Origin: Gammaproteobacteria bacterium
GTDB lineage: Bacteria > Pseudomonadota > Gammaproteobacteria > Steroidobacterales > Rariloculaceae
Direction of reading: 5' to 3'
Assembly: GCA_022825505.1 (NCBI GenBank)
Contig: JAJDWR010000046.1
Location: forward strand, 24,001-88,000
Length of the DNA: 64,000 bases
The position numbers and the translations under genes were made by a program. The notes under the pieces are model-generated. The model saw only the letters and a list, made by a program, of their open reading frames with translations. It was not told the origin of the DNA and ran no database searches. Of the stretch, positions 1 to 8,446 are shown piece by piece. Each line of letters starts with the position of its first letter. Within the stretch, counting starts at the first letter, position 1.

Positions 1-1
1 C

Positions 2-1102
2 CTGCTGGTGATCGACGCAGGCGCCGGCGGCGGCATCATCGGCACCGACGCGGAGACCGGACTGGCACGGGGCGTGGGCTATTCCTTCTACGCCTGGCTC
101 AGCGCCATCAACCTGTTCGTCAACAGCCTGTTCTGGGCGTTCATGGTGGATATCTTCAATGTCGACCAGGGCAAGCGCATGTTCGCCTTCATCGGCATCG
201 GCGGCACCATCGGTGCGCTGATCGGCGGCTGGGCCACCAACGTGATCAGCGGCTCCACCGATTCCATCTACCTGCCGGTGGGCCTCATGCTGACCGGCGC
301 CGGGTTCTTCGCGGGCGCGATCCTCATCATGCTGACGCTGGACCGGATGGCGGTGGGCTCGGAATACTCGCGCCTGGGCGAACGCGGCACGGCGCCCGCG
401 GCGGCGCCCGGCGAGCGCATCGGCGGCAGTTTCTTCGACGGCGCCACGGCGGTGGTGCAATCGCCCTACCTGCTGGGCATTGCCGTCTTCATCGTGTTTC
501 TGGCCATCTCCAATACGCTGATCTACTTCACCCAGGCCAACGTCATCATCGAGAGCACCGACACCTTCAGCCAGCGGGTGGGCGCGTTCGCGCAGTTCGA
601 CGCGCTGGCGCAGGGGGCGACCCTGATCACCCAGATCTTCATCACCACGCGGCTGATCAAGAAGCTGGGGGTGGGCTGGACCCTGGCGATCCTGCCGCTG
701 GTGACCGTGGCCGGGTTCGCCGTGCTGGCGATCTGGCCCCTGTACGGCGTCATGGCGCTGTTCCAGGCGTTGCACCGGGCGACCCGCTACGCCATTTCCA
801 GGCCCGCCCGCGAGACCCTGTTCAGCGTGGTTCCGCCGTCGGAGAAGTACAAGGCCAAGCCGCTCATCGACGTCTTCCTGTACCGCGGCGGCGACGTGGC
901 CGGCGCGGGCATTCAGGGTGCGTTGAGCGCTCTGGGAACCATCACCCTGATGGCCGCTGCCACGGTGCCGTTCGCGGCGGTCTGGTGCGCACTCTCCATT
1001 GCGCTGGGCCGTGCCCAGCAGCGTCTGGACCCTGCCGAACAGGATGCCGGGGGCGATTCGGCCGGGGCGGCCGAAAGCGGACAGCCCGCTCGGGCGACCT
1101 GA
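2..1102 (+). CDS. MFS-like carrier (nucleotide-exchanger-type), 5' partial
   Basis: This is an integral inner-membrane carrier whose start lies outside the window; the frame is open from base 2. The visible ~366 residues contain repeated hydrophobic segments. A segment around residues 40-75 (AFMVDIFNVDQGKRMFAFIG, then GGTIGALIGGW) resembles the MFS subgroup related to Tlc/NTP-NTP exchangers. The C-terminus is a short hydrophilic, Ala/Gly-rich tail. The substrate cannot be told from sequence, and calling it a nucleotide exchanger would go too far in a free-living bacterium. It converges on glk with a 9-base gap and no obvious terminator between them. Confidence 0.7.
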   Translation: MLVIDAGAGGGIIGTDAETGLARGVGYSFYAWLSAINLFVNSLFWAFMVDIFNVDQGKRMFAFIGIGGTIGALIGGWATNVISGSTDSIYLPVGLMLTGAGFFAGAILIMLTLDRMAVGSEYSRLGERGTAPAAAPGERIGGSFFDGATAVVQSPYLLGIAVFIVFLAISNTLIYFTQANVIIESTDTFSQRVGAFAQFDALAQGATLITQIFITTRLIKKLGVGWTLAILPLVTVAGFAVLAIWPLYGVMALFQALHRATRYAISRPARETLFSVVPPSEKYKAKPLIDVFLYRGGDVAGAGIQGALSALGTITLMAAATVPFAAVWCALSIALGRAQQRLDPAEQDAGGDSAGAAESGQPARAT

Positions 1103-1111
1103 GTATTGCGC

Positions 1112-2077
1112 TCAGCCGTATCCCAGCAACCGCCTCAGCCCCAGAAACGCGGGGTAGGGTTCCGTGATCACGTACGTGGGAATGGCTTCCAGGTAGAAGC
1201 GATAGCGGCCTTTCGCTTCGAAGCTCTCCCGGAAGCGCGATAGTTCCAGCGGCTCCAGCATTCGGGGCACGATGCCGCCGGCGATGAATACGCCGCCCCT
1301 GGCGCCGACGGTCAGGGCCAGGTTGCCCGCCACCGAACCCAGCATTTCGAAAAACATGCCGCGCGCCTCGACGGCCAGCGCATCGCCTTCCGCCGCCGCC
1401 CGGCTGACCTGCGCCGGGCTGGGGCGGGAGACGTCCCGGCCCTGCAATTCGGCCAGCGCCATGTAGATATTGACCAGGCCGGGCCCCGACAAGAGGCTTT
1501 CCGCCGAGCAGTGCCCGTATTGCGCCCGAATCCGGTCGGTGATCGACTGCTGTTCGGGTGTGACGCCGGAAAAGGAGATATTGCCGCCCTCACCCTCGAC
1601 GACGGCCCACGCCTCGCCGCAGGGCGCCACGCTGGCCACCCCCAGGCCGGATCCGGGTCCCAGCGTCGCCATAGCGGCGCCACCCACCGGAGCGCCACCG
1701 CCCACCTGGCGCAGAGCCGCGCCGCCACCGCCCATCTCGTGCAGATTCTCGCCGGCGAGCGTCGGCAGCGCCCAGGCCACGGCCGCGAAGTCGTTCACTA
1801 CTGAGAGTTGGCGGAGGTCCAGTTCGCACGCAAGCAGCCTCTGCGAGAATTCCCAGTCGAGGTTGGGCATTCGCACATCGTCTCCGAGTACGGGTGCGGC
1901 AACGGCAAGCGCCGCCGAATCCGGGCGAGCGGGACATCGGCCCAGATAACCGCTCAACAGCGCCTGCAGACTGTCGAAACGGCGGTTCCGGAAGACTTCG
2001 GCTGCCTGTATCCCGCCGTCGTCGTCGAGTACCGCGCAGCGGGTCTGCGTGGCGCCAATGTCGGCAATCAGATTCAC
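1112..2077 (-). CDS. glk: Glucokinase
   Basis: Cytoplasmic enzyme that phosphorylates glucose with ATP to glucose-6-phosphate. The 321-residue length equals that of the E. coli Glk family. The N-terminal phosphate-binding motif ADIGATQTRCAV lies at residues 5-16, and the catalytic aspartate is in VVNDFAAVAW (Asp96). The glycine-rich LGPGSGLGVA and the FIAGGIVPRM segment near the C-terminus fit the hexokinase-like fold. It starts at an ATG and stands alone, convergent with the upstream carrier gene. Family assignment is firm; sugar specificity is taken from the family. Confidence 0.9.
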   Translation of the reverse strand: MNLIADIGATQTRCAVLDDDGGIQAAEVFRNRRFDSLQALLSGYLGRCPARPDSAALAVAAPVLGDDVRMPNLDWEFSQRLLACELDLRQLSVVNDFAAVAWALPTLAGENLHEMGGGGAALRQVGGGAPVGGAAMATLGPGSGLGVASVAPCGEAWAVVEGEGGNISFSGVTPEQQSITDRIRAQYGHCSAESLLSGPGLVNIYMALAELQGRDVSRPSPAQVSRAAAEGDALAVEARGMFFEMLGSVAGNLALTVGARGGVFIAGGIVPRMLEPLELSRFRESFEAKGRYRFYLEAIPTYVITEPYPAFLGLRRLLGYG

Positions 2078-2198
2078 GCGGCGATTCTAACCCGCACGGG
2101 TCAGGAGCGGCGGGAATCCTGCCGCCGGCCGCTGGAGAACAAATAAGTCATGCCTCGCCGCACGGGCGGCGAAGGCTCGTGGCACGATTCCGCCCGGA

Positions 2199-2414
2199 TC
2201 AGGCGTTCAGGTCCGGGATCCGGGAACTCTCCAGGTGCGTGATCATGTCCTTGATCATGAGCTTGCGCTTCTTCAGGCGCCGCAACATGATCTGGTCGAC
2301 ATAGGGATCGGTCGCTAGCCGGGAGATAACCTGGTCCAGGTCCTGGTGCTCTATTCGCAACTGCTTCAGTCGCGCCACGTTCTTGAATGCGTCAGTTTCT
2401 ATTTTGTCTGCCAC
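2199..2414 (-). CDS. DUF465 (YdcH-like) small protein
   Basis: A 71-residue charged, helical protein matching the DUF465/YdcH family, whose role is unknown. The core HQDLDQVISRLATDPYVDQI followed by RRLKKRKLMIKDMI is typical, and predicted coiled-coil character is strong. It begins with GTG just 3 bases after the cysQ stop, so it is probably the second gene of a cysQ operon and translationally coupled. Family call is good; no function is inferred. Confidence 0.8.
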   Translation of the reverse strand: MADKIETDAFKNVARLKQLRIEHQDLDQVISRLATDPYVDQIMLRRLKKRKLMIKDMITHLESSRIPDLNA

Positions 2415-2417
2415 TAC

Positions 2418-3218
2418 TCAACTATTCTGCACCGCGCTGAGCCAGTCCCGCCCGAGGTCTCCGACCGCCAGGAAATGAGGATTCAACAGGCGATCCTTCG
2501 TGTTGTACCTGAGCGGCTGGCCAGCAAGGTCAATCATACCCCCACCGGCACTCTCCAGGATAGCCTGCGCAGCCCCCGTGTCCCACTCCGAGGTGGGCCC
2601 GAGGCGGGGGTAGATGTCGGCCTGCCCGTCGGCGACCATGCAGACCTTGAGCGAACTGCCCATGGGATGGAGTTCGTACGGGCCGAGCCGCGCAAGATAA
2701 GCCGACAGGCCGGGGCCGGGGTGGCTTCGGCTGCCCATGACCCGGAGCGGGTTCGAACGGCCCCGGGACGCGCGCATCGGCACCTGCGATCCGTCGGCAT
2801 TCCGGCGCCAGGCGCCGGTGCCGCGGATGCCGGAGAATTCCAGGTTCAGCGCCGGCGCCAAAACGACCCCGAGCACGGCCCGATGGTCCTCCACCAGCGC
2901 AATGTTGACCGTGAATTCGCCGTTCCTCTTGACGAATTCCTTCGTGCCGTCCAGGGGATCCACCAGCCAGTAGCTCTTCCAATGGCGCCGCTCCTCCCAG
3001 TCGGTGAGCGCGGACTCCTCCGACAAAACCGGAAGCGCCGGACGCAGTTTTGCGAGACCCGAGCAAATGACGCCGTCGGCCGCGCGGTCCGCCTCGGTGA
3101 CCGGCGAACGGTCGGCCTTCAGTTCCACGCGGAAGCCACGCGCGTACACCGACATGACCGCATCGCCCGCCGCGCGGGCAATCGTCCGTATTTCTTCCAG
3201 GATTGTGGTGTAATTCAT
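2418..3218 (-). CDS. cysQ: 3'(2'),5'-bisphosphate nucleotidase
   Basis: Hydrolyses 3'-phosphoadenosine-5'-phosphate to AMP, recycling the by-product of sulfate assimilation; metal-dependent member of the inositol monophosphatase superfamily. The 266-residue protein shows the metal-binding SEES (66-69) and DPLDGT (87-92), and a later WDTGAAQAIL motif. I chose the ATG at 3218 because the family begins about there (MNYTTILEEIRTIARAAGD); the frame stays open far upstream only as antisense to yrfG. It is divergent from yrfG with 30 bases between starts, an arrangement related to the cysQ-nudE-yrfG cluster of other Gammaproteobacteria; nudE is absent here. Confidence 0.92.
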   Translation of the reverse strand: MNYTTILEEIRTIARAAGDAVMSVYARGFRVELKADRSPVTEADRAADGVICSGLAKLRPALPVLSEESALTDWEERRHWKSYWLVDPLDGTKEFVKRNGEFTVNIALVEDHRAVLGVVLAPALNLEFSGIRGTGAWRRNADGSQVPMRASRGRSNPLRVMGSRSHPGPGLSAYLARLGPYELHPMGSSLKVCMVADGQADIYPRLGPTSEWDTGAAQAILESAGGGMIDLAGQPLRYNTKDRLLNPHFLAVGDLGRDWLSAVQNS

Positions 3219-3248
3219 TCCCGCTGCGCCCCGGGTTTGAGTATCATC

Positions 3249-3998
3249 ATGCCGTCCATGTCGGCGCCCTCCATAACAACCCAGCACAACAACGATCCGG
3301 TGGTCGCCTGGGACGGCGTCGACACGGTCCTGCTGGACATGGACGGCACGCTGCTCGACCTGGCGTTCGACAATTACTTCTGGACGGAATTCATTCCCGC
3401 GCATTATGCACACGTGCGCGGTTTGCGCGAGAAGGATGCACGCACAACGTTGCTGGATCGTTACCGCTCCATCGAGGGACGGCTCGCCTGGTACTGCATC
3501 GATCACTGGAGCGAAGCCCTGGACCTGGACATCCGCGCCCTGAAGCGAACCCAGCGCCACCGTGTCTGTTACCTGCCCGGCGCGACGGATTTCCTCGCGT
3601 GGCTGCGCGAACAGGACAAGCGCGTACTGCTGGTCACCAACGCGCACCCGTTCACGCTGGCGCTGAAGGTCGCCGAGACCGACCTCGACGCGCATGTCCA
3701 CGACATGGTCAGTTCGCACAACTTTCTTGCGCCCAAGGAAACCGGCCTGTTCTGGCATCGGTTCCATGCCGAGGAACCGTTCGATCCCAGCCGTACGCTA
3801 ATTGTCGAAGACAGCGTGCCCGTACTGCAGGCGGCAACCCGGTTCGGCCTGGCGGCCACCGTCGCCATCCGGTGTCCGGACACCCGGCACCCGCCGCGGC
3901 AGATCGACGGTTTCACGTCGGTCGACGGCGTTCACGAACTGATGGACGGCCAGGAGGCTGCGCCGCAGGAGATCGCGAACGCGAATTCGCAGCCGTGA
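3249..3998 (+). CDS. yrfG: HAD-family GMP/IMP nucleotidase
   Basis: Predicted soluble phosphatase of the haloacid-dehalogenase superfamily, YrfG type, which dephosphorylates purine nucleoside monophosphates. HAD motif I is DMDGT at residues 30-34, motif II is LLVTNAH, and motif IV is LIVEDSVPVLQAA. ATG 3249 is used; a second ATG at 3258 is possible. The last ~14 codons (EAAPQEIANANSQP) run into a copy of the hairpin repeat described at 3951-4016, so the C-terminal tail appears repeat-derived. Divergent from cysQ, convergent with rhlB. Confidence 0.85.
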   Translation: MPSMSAPSITTQHNNDPVVAWDGVDTVLLDMDGTLLDLAFDNYFWTEFIPAHYAHVRGLREKDARTTLLDRYRSIEGRLAWYCIDHWSEALDLDIRALKRTQRHRVCYLPGATDFLAWLREQDKRVLLVTNAHPFTLALKVAETDLDAHVHDMVSSHNFLAPKETGLFWHRFHAEEPFDPSRTLIVEDSVPVLQAATRFGLAATVAIRCPDTRHPPRQIDGFTSVDGVHELMDGQEAAPQEIANANSQP

Positions 3999-4016
3999 TT
4001 TCCTGCGGCGCGGGCT
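3951..4016. repeat. Short copy of the hairpin repeat family
   Basis: A ~66-base imperfect palindrome. The left arm contains GCGCCGCAGGAGATCGCG and the right arm GTGATTTCCTGCGGCGC. It matches the outer arms and inner flanks of the ~165-base copies at 21516-21682 and 52938-53102 but lacks their centre. It covers the 3' end of yrfG and the gap before the convergent rhlB stop, where it could act as a bidirectional stem-loop. Confidence 0.7.
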
Positions 4017-4031
4017 ACCGGCTCTTCGGAA

Positions 4032-5339
4032 TCAACGCTTCCTGCGCCGCCTGCCGCTGCGCGGCTTGCGGCGGCGCGGTTTGCCGCCGCGGCCCGGCGG
4101 CGGACGGCGCGGCCGGCGGGGCGGTCTGCTGACGGCGTCCAGGGCGTCGGGGTCGATCCGTTCAACCGGAATCTTCTGGCCGATCAGCGCTTCGATATCG
4201 GGAAGCGACGCGGCGTAACTCTCGCAGCCGAAACTGATGGCATCGCCGGAAGCGCCGGCCCGGGCGGTGCGGCCGATCCGGTGCACGTAGTCTTCGGGAT
4301 CCTGGGGCAGGTCGAAGTTGAACACGTGGCTCACGTCGGGAACGTGAAGCCCCCGGGACGCCACGTCGGTGCCGATCAGCACGGCGAGTTTTCCGGAGAG
4401 GAAATCGCCGAACATCCTGAGGCGCTTTTTCTGCGGGACATCGCCGGAGATGGCCCGGGCGTTGACGCCGTTGTGCGCGAGATAGCGGCCCAGCCGGTCC
4501 GCCTCCCTTCGGGTATTGACGAAGACCATGGTCCGCCTTGCGTCCATCTGCTTCAGCAGCGTGAGCAGCAAGGGGATCTTCTCCTCGTTGGCCGGAAAGT
4601 AGATGCACTGCCGGACGCTGTCGACGGTGACCTTCTCCGGCTCGATGCGGATCAGCTCCGGATCGTTCATGTGCTCGTAGGCAAGCTCCAGAACGCGGTG
4701 CGACAAGGTGGCGGAGAAGAGCATGTTCAGGCGCTTTTCCGATGGGGGAAGGCGCCGGAGCACGTAGCGGATATCCCGGATGAAGCCCAGGTCGAACATG
4801 CGGTCGGCCTCGTCCAGAACCATCACCTGAATGCGCCTCAGGGAAAAAACCCGCTGCTTGAAGTAGTCGATGATCCGCCCCGGCGTCCCGACCAGGATAT
4901 CGACGCCCTCGACGAGCCGGCGGCGCTGTTTCTCGTAGTCCGTGCCGCCGAAGGCCAGGCCCAGCCTGAAAGGCAGGTGCTTGCCCAGCATTTCGGCATC
5001 GGCATGGATCTGCACCGCCAGCTCCCGGGTCGGGGCGAGAATCAGTGCTCTGGGTCCGTGGTGCTGCGGGGCGATGGGCTTGCTGCCCTGCAGCCGGTTG
5101 TAGAGCGCCACAAGGTAGGCGGCCGTCTTGCCGGTCCCCGTCTGCGCCTGTCCGGCGACGTCGTTTCCGGCAAGGGCGAGCGGCAGGGTTTGTTCCTGAA
5201 TCGGCGTGCAGCGCCGGAATCCCGCATCGTCAATCCCTGCCTGAAGCATGTCGGGCAGCGACAGTGAAGAAAACGGAACCTCGGTCAGATGATGGTCCGG
5301 GGCGGTCGGGGCATCGGACTCCGACGGAAGGACTTGCAA
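4032..5339 (-). CDS. rhlB: DEAD-box ATP-dependent RNA helicase RhlB
   Basis: ATP-dependent RNA helicase, in E. coli a component of the RNA degradosome. The 435-residue protein has the Q motif (FRRCTPIQEQTLPLALAGND), Walker A AQTGTGKT at 65-72, LDEADRMFDLG, SAT, and the C-terminal HRIGRTARAGA motif. The last ~30 residues are a very basic Arg/Pro/Gly tail (PPRRPRRPPPGRGG and on) suited to RNA or RNase E contact. The N-terminal HLTEVPFSSLSLP lines up with the E. coli protein, supporting a start near 5339, although the codon is TTG with a weak ribosome site. Divergent from trxA-rho, the classical rhlB/trxA/rho locus. Confidence 0.92.
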   Translation of the reverse strand: MQVLPSESDAPTAPDHHLTEVPFSSLSLPDMLQAGIDDAGFRRCTPIQEQTLPLALAGNDVAGQAQTGTGKTAAYLVALYNRLQGSKPIAPQHHGPRALILAPTRELAVQIHADAEMLGKHLPFRLGLAFGGTDYEKQRRRLVEGVDILVGTPGRIIDYFKQRVFSLRRIQVMVLDEADRMFDLGFIRDIRYVLRRLPPSEKRLNMLFSATLSHRVLELAYEHMNDPELIRIEPEKVTVDSVRQCIYFPANEEKIPLLLTLLKQMDARRTMVFVNTRREADRLGRYLAHNGVNARAISGDVPQKKRLRMFGDFLSGKLAVLIGTDVASRGLHVPDVSHVFNFDLPQDPEDYVHRIGRTARAGASGDAISFGCESYAASLPDIEALIGQKIPVERIDPDALDAVSRPPRRPRRPPPGRGGKPRRRKPRSGRRRRKR

Positions 5340-5552
5340 ATTACATTCTCAAAGGTTCAGAATAGCGCTTACAGGGCGAGCGAGCTCGCCTTCCCGGATA
5401 CCCACTACGTTCCCAACGACTGTCGCAAGGAAGCTTTAGGTAGCGGCATTTTGCCTGATGGGGCGGACTGCGTCACTTTATCCAGGCGTAGTCGCGTTTA
5501 GGCAAGCCTGTGCGGGAAACGGAATCATTGGAAACAGGATGATCGGAGGATC

Positions 5553-5897
5553 ATGCAGGTGAGTGAGAATATCTTCCATACGACGGACAGCAGCTTCGAG
5601 GAAGACGTGCTCAAGTCGGAGCGTCCCGTCCTGATCGACTTCTGGGCCGAATGGTGCGGGCCCTGCAAGATGATCGCACCGACGCTCGATGCGATCGCGG
5701 ACGAATACAAGGATCGCCTCAAGGTGGTGAAGGTCAATGTGGACGAGAATCCGCAGACGCCCATGAAATACAACGTTCGCAGCATTCCCACGTTGATTCT
5801 CATGAAGGGAAGTTCGGTGGAAGGGCAGCAGATCGGTGCTGTCGGCAGGGGCAGGCTGGCCGCGTTCATCGACCAGCATGTGGGCGCACAGTCGTAG
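5553..5897 (+). CDS. trxA: Thioredoxin 1
   Basis: Small cytoplasmic dithiol oxidoreductase reduced by thioredoxin reductase. The 114-residue protein has the active site WCGPC with Cys35 and Cys38 and the cis-proline segment [11 protein letters not shown] strong ribosome site (GGAGG at 5545-5549) precedes the ATG. It lies 23 bases before the likely rho start, so the two are probably co-transcribed as in E. coli. Confidence 0.96.
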   Translation: MQVSENIFHTTDSSFEEDVLKSERPVLIDFWAEWCGPCKMIAPTLDAIADEYKDRLKVVKVNVDENPQTPMKYNVRSIPTLILMKGSSVEGQQIGAVGRGRLAAFIDQHVGAQS

Positions 5898-5920
5898 CCA
5901 GGGGGGTTGGAAAGCAATCT

Positions 5921-7348
5921 GTGAGGGGATACTTGGGTAATCCAGGACGAGCCCGGTCGAAGAACAATCCGCGGCACCAGCGTAACAGCGAGGGCAAGAA
6001 ACGCCAGCGCCGCCGCCGCCGTGACGAGTTCCCGGACGACGACGATTTCGACGTGATCCCGGCTGCCGAACTCGAGCAGACGAAGGCCGCCATGAAACTG
6101 GCCGATCTGAAGAATCGGCCGGCGTCGCAGCTCGTGGAGCTGGCGCACTCCATGGGCCTGGAGAGCCTGGCCCGTTCCCGCAAGCAGGACATCATCTTTT
6201 CGATCCTCAAGGCGCATGCCAGGAGCGGCGAGAACATCTACGGCGAGGGGGTTCTGGAGATCCTGCAGGACGGTTTCGGCTTTCTGCGTTCTTCCGACAG
6301 TTCCTACCTGGCGGGGCCGGACGACATCTATGTCTCACCGAGCCAGATCCGCCGCCTGAACCTGCGCACGGGCGATACGGTGTCCGGACTGATCCGGCCG
6401 CCGAAGGACAACGAGCGCTATTTCGCCATGCTCCGGGTGGGCGAAATCAATCACGACGCGCCGGAGAACGCCAGGAACAAGGTGCTGTTCGAGAACCTGA
6501 CGCCGCTGTTCCCCACCGACCGGCTGAAGCTGGAGCAGGGCAACGGCAGCACGGAAGACCTGACGGCGCGGGTGATCGACATGGTGGCGCCCATCGGCGC
6601 GGGCCAGCGCGGCCTGATCGTGTCGCCGCCCAAGGCCGGCAAGACGATGCTGCTGCAGAACATCGCCGCCTCCATCGTGGCCAACCAGCCGGAGTGCGAC
6701 CTCATCGTGCTGCTCATCGACGAGCGGCCGGAGGAAGTCACGGAGATGGAGCGCACGGTCCGGGGCGAGGTGGTCTCAAGCACCTTCGACGAGCCGGCCA
6801 CGCGGCACGTGCAGGTGGCGGAGATGGTGATCGAGAAGGCCAAGCGCCTCACGGAGCACAAGCGCGACGTGGTGATCCTGCTGGATTCGATTACGCGGCT
6901 GGCGCGGGCCTACAACACGGTGGTGCCCTCATCGGGCAAGGTGCTGACGGGCGGTGTGGACGCCAACGCGTTGCAGCGGCCGAAGCGGTTCTTCGGGGCG
7001 GCCCGGAATATCGAGGAGGGCGGCAGCCTCACGATCATCGCCACGGCGCTGGTGGACACCGGGTCGAAGATGGACGAAGTCATCTACGAGGAGTTCAAGG
7101 GCACGGGCAACATGGAAATCCACCTGGACCGGCGGATTTCGGAAAAGCGCGTGTTCCCCTCGATCCACATCAATCGCTCGGGCACCCGCAAGGAAGAGCT
7201 GCTGACTCAGCCGGACGAGTTGCAGAAGATGTGGGTGCTGCGCAAAGTGCTGCACTCCATGGACGAACTGGCGGCCGTGGAGTTTCTGCTGGACAAGCTG
7301 CAGGACACGAAGACGAACGCGCAGTTCTTCGAGGCGATGAAGCGCTGA
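5921..7348 (+). CDS. rho: Transcription termination factor Rho with N-terminal extension
   Basis: Hexameric RNA-dependent ATPase that terminates transcription. The canonical body begins [17 protein letters not shown] at ATG 6092 and aligns with the whole of E. coli Rho: the RNA-binding segment DGFGFLR, Walker [22 protein letters not shown], the Q-loop/GTG segment and a C-terminal EAMKR. I extended to GTG 5921 because the 57 preceding codons are open, GC-rich at third positions, and encode a basic run ([11 protein letters not shown]) followed by an acidic one (EFPDDDDFD), typical of Rho N-terminal insertions. If ATG 6092 is used the protein is 418 residues. The body is certain; the start is not. 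Confidence 0.93.
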   Translation: MRGYLGNPGRARSKNNPRHQRNSEGKKRQRRRRRDEFPDDDDFDVIPAAELEQTKAAMKLADLKNRPASQLVELAHSMGLESLARSRKQDIIFSILKAHARSGENIYGEGVLEILQDGFGFLRSSDSSYLAGPDDIYVSPSQIRRLNLRTGDTVSGLIRPPKDNERYFAMLRVGEINHDAPENARNKVLFENLTPLFPTDRLKLEQGNGSTEDLTARVIDMVAPIGAGQRGLIVSPPKAGKTMLLQNIAASIVANQPECDLIVLLIDERPEEVTEMERTVRGEVVSSTFDEPATRHVQVAEMVIEKAKRLTEHKRDVVILLDSITRLARAYNTVVPSSGKVLTGGVDANALQRPKRFFGAARNIEEGGSLTIIATALVDTGSKMDEVIYEEFKGTGNMEIHLDRRISEKRVFPSIHINRSGTRKEELLTQPDELQKMWVLRKVLHSMDELAAVEFLLDKLQDTKTNAQFFEAMKR

Positions 7349-7370
7349 GTCGCTATTCTCTGCCGTGGAG

Positions 7371-7525
7371 GCGCCGCGAGGGCGTGTGCGGCCACCCGTT
7401 GATCGCTTAAGTTCGCCCGCCATCCATGGCGGGCTCACATCGGGGCTCGGTGCTCCTGGCCATCCGTGGCCCCGCTCCGAGCCCACGACGCGATCAACGG
7501 GTGACCGCACACGCCCTCGCGGCGC
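7371..7525. repeat. 155-base palindromic element with 36-base inverted ends
   Basis: Left arm 7371-7406 and right arm 7490-7525 are inverted copies with one mismatch (C/T). Inside lie two further hairpins: GCCCGCCAT/ATGGCGGGC around 7416-7433, and GGGCTCGG (7443-7450) paired with CCGAGCCC (7477-7484). It begins 22 bases after the rho stop and contains no gene. It could act as the rho terminator region, or be a MITE-like unit, since a decayed IS end follows at once. Confidence 0.75.
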
Positions 7526-7576
7526 AAGATGGTGTGATTTGACGTTGAGCCGCGCTGTCGCTGAGTTGCCGGTATC

Positions 7577-7757
7577 CGAACCGCCCAGGGTATGCCGGAG
7601 ACTCCATTGTGTGAGTCAGGCCACCGATCGGTTCAAACAGCCGGCGATGGTTGAACCACTCGACCCATTCCAGTGTCGCCAACTCCACCGCCTCGAGGTG
7701 GCGCCAGGGACCTCGCCGGCGAATGACCTCGGTCTTGTACAGCCCGATGATCAAATT
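7577..7757 (-). mobile_element. Remnant of an IS3-family element (right end)
   Basis: The remnant comprises the last ~44 codons of an IS3-type transposase and, beyond it, the sequence GAACCGCCCAGGGTATGCC at about 7578-7596. From memory this resembles the terminal inverted repeat seen at ends of many IS3-group elements. No matching left end or first transposase gene is visible, so the element is immobile. The remaining bases between 7526 and 7577 show nothing recognisable. Confidence 0.6.
7623..7754 (-). pseudogene. IS3-family transposase, C-terminal fragment
   Basis: Translates as GLYKTEVIRRRGPWRHLEAV followed by ELATLEWVEWFNHRRLFEPIG, the hallmark C-terminal part of the DDE integrase domain in IS3-group OrfB proteins (YKTE, W, and WFNxRR motifs). 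The first ~220 residues, including all catalytic acidic residues but the distal region, are missing. The usual IPPAEAE tail is also replaced by unrelated sequence, so the gene is dead. Confidence 0.75.
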
Positions 7758-7762
7758 CGGCG

Positions 7763-8089
7763 TTACAGCCGTATCTTCTCGAACGTCAGCAAGCCTACGA
7801 CAAAGGTGTCGGCCTGGACCGAATTGCGCACCGCACGCCAGTCGACAAAGGCGCGCTCGGCATCGCTGACAATGCTGAGAACCTCGAGCCGTGTGAACCG
7901 TCTCCCCATGTCGTAGTCGGCCTCATGCCGGTGCTGCTGGAGATCGACGAATGCCGCCGCGACCCTGACAATTTCGTCCTGCAGTGGCAAGCCGTTCAGC
8001 CCAGGCGTTAATCTGGGCGATACGCTGTGCTCGGCGAATTGGCGCGCCACCCGCTTCACCTGAGCGAGCAGGTCGCGAGGCAAGCTCAC
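7763..8089 (-). CDS. Possible HEPN-type protein, apparently internally deleted
   Basis: A 108-residue protein beginning at a GTG that overlaps the upstream stop by 4 bases (GTGA), which argues for real coupled translation. The segment FVDLQQHRHEADYDMGRRFT and the following RLEVLSIVSDAERAFVDWRAVR resemble the C-terminal half of a family of ~150-170 residue HEPN-like proteins. In those, as I recall, the N-terminal half carries an AAYYALFH-type segment. Here the family-like start MSLPRDLLAQ joins directly to the middle (VKRVARQFAEHS), as if 50-70 residues were removed. Function unknown; family recognised from memory only. It ends 5 bases before the IS remnant. Confidence 0.5.
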   Translation of the reverse strand: MSLPRDLLAQVKRVARQFAEHSVSPRLTPGLNGLPLQDEIVRVAAAFVDLQQHRHEADYDMGRRFTRLEVLSIVSDAERAFVDWRAVRNSVQADTFVVGLLTFEKIRL

Positions 8090-8352
8090 GCGGCTTCTTC
8101 AACCTCATCCGCGCCGCGAACGAGCACGTATGTCCAGAGGCCGGTCGCGTCGCGCACCACGTCCCGAGCCATCCACTTCAGGTGCAGTAACGTGTCGGCG
8201 TCGGCGTCGCTCTGCTCGACCAGGGCCCAAATCCACACTGCGGGATCGTCCGTGGCGTCGAGCCCTTCCTCGACACGCCATGCGCGCACCGGTGTGGGGA
8301 GATTGCGCAATCCCTCGAGTTTGGCTTGAATGCTGGCGGTGTCTACAGACAT
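8086..8352 (-). CDS. Conserved hypothetical protein, first gene of a two-gene unit
   Basis: An 88-residue acidic protein using the ATG at 8352 (an upstream ATG at 8394 would give 102). Visible landmarks are AWRVEEGLDATDDPAVWIWALVE and a C-terminal WTYVLVRGADEVEE. No domain I can name with confidence. It is coupled by a GTGA overlap to the HEPN-like gene that follows, so the pair behaves as a bicistronic unit, a layout shared by toxin-antitoxin and other two-component accessory modules. It lies beside an IS remnant and a palindromic element. Confidence 0.5.
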   Translation of the reverse strand: MSVDTASIQAKLEGLRNLPTPVRAWRVEEGLDATDDPAVWIWALVEQSDADADTLLHLKWMARDVVRDATGLWTYVLVRGADEVEEAA

Positions 8353-8446
8353 GAGGATAGCTTGCGCTCGCGTATTCCGCTGTTCAATTGCCATGACGTC
8401 GCCATCGGCGTCCTGCCAGCGCCCGAAATGAGTTCCGCGCGGTCAG

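Noticed and set aside
7349..8394. A full genomic island after rho
   Set aside because: Only about 1 kb, with no attachment-site repeats or integrase; better described as a small insertion patch.
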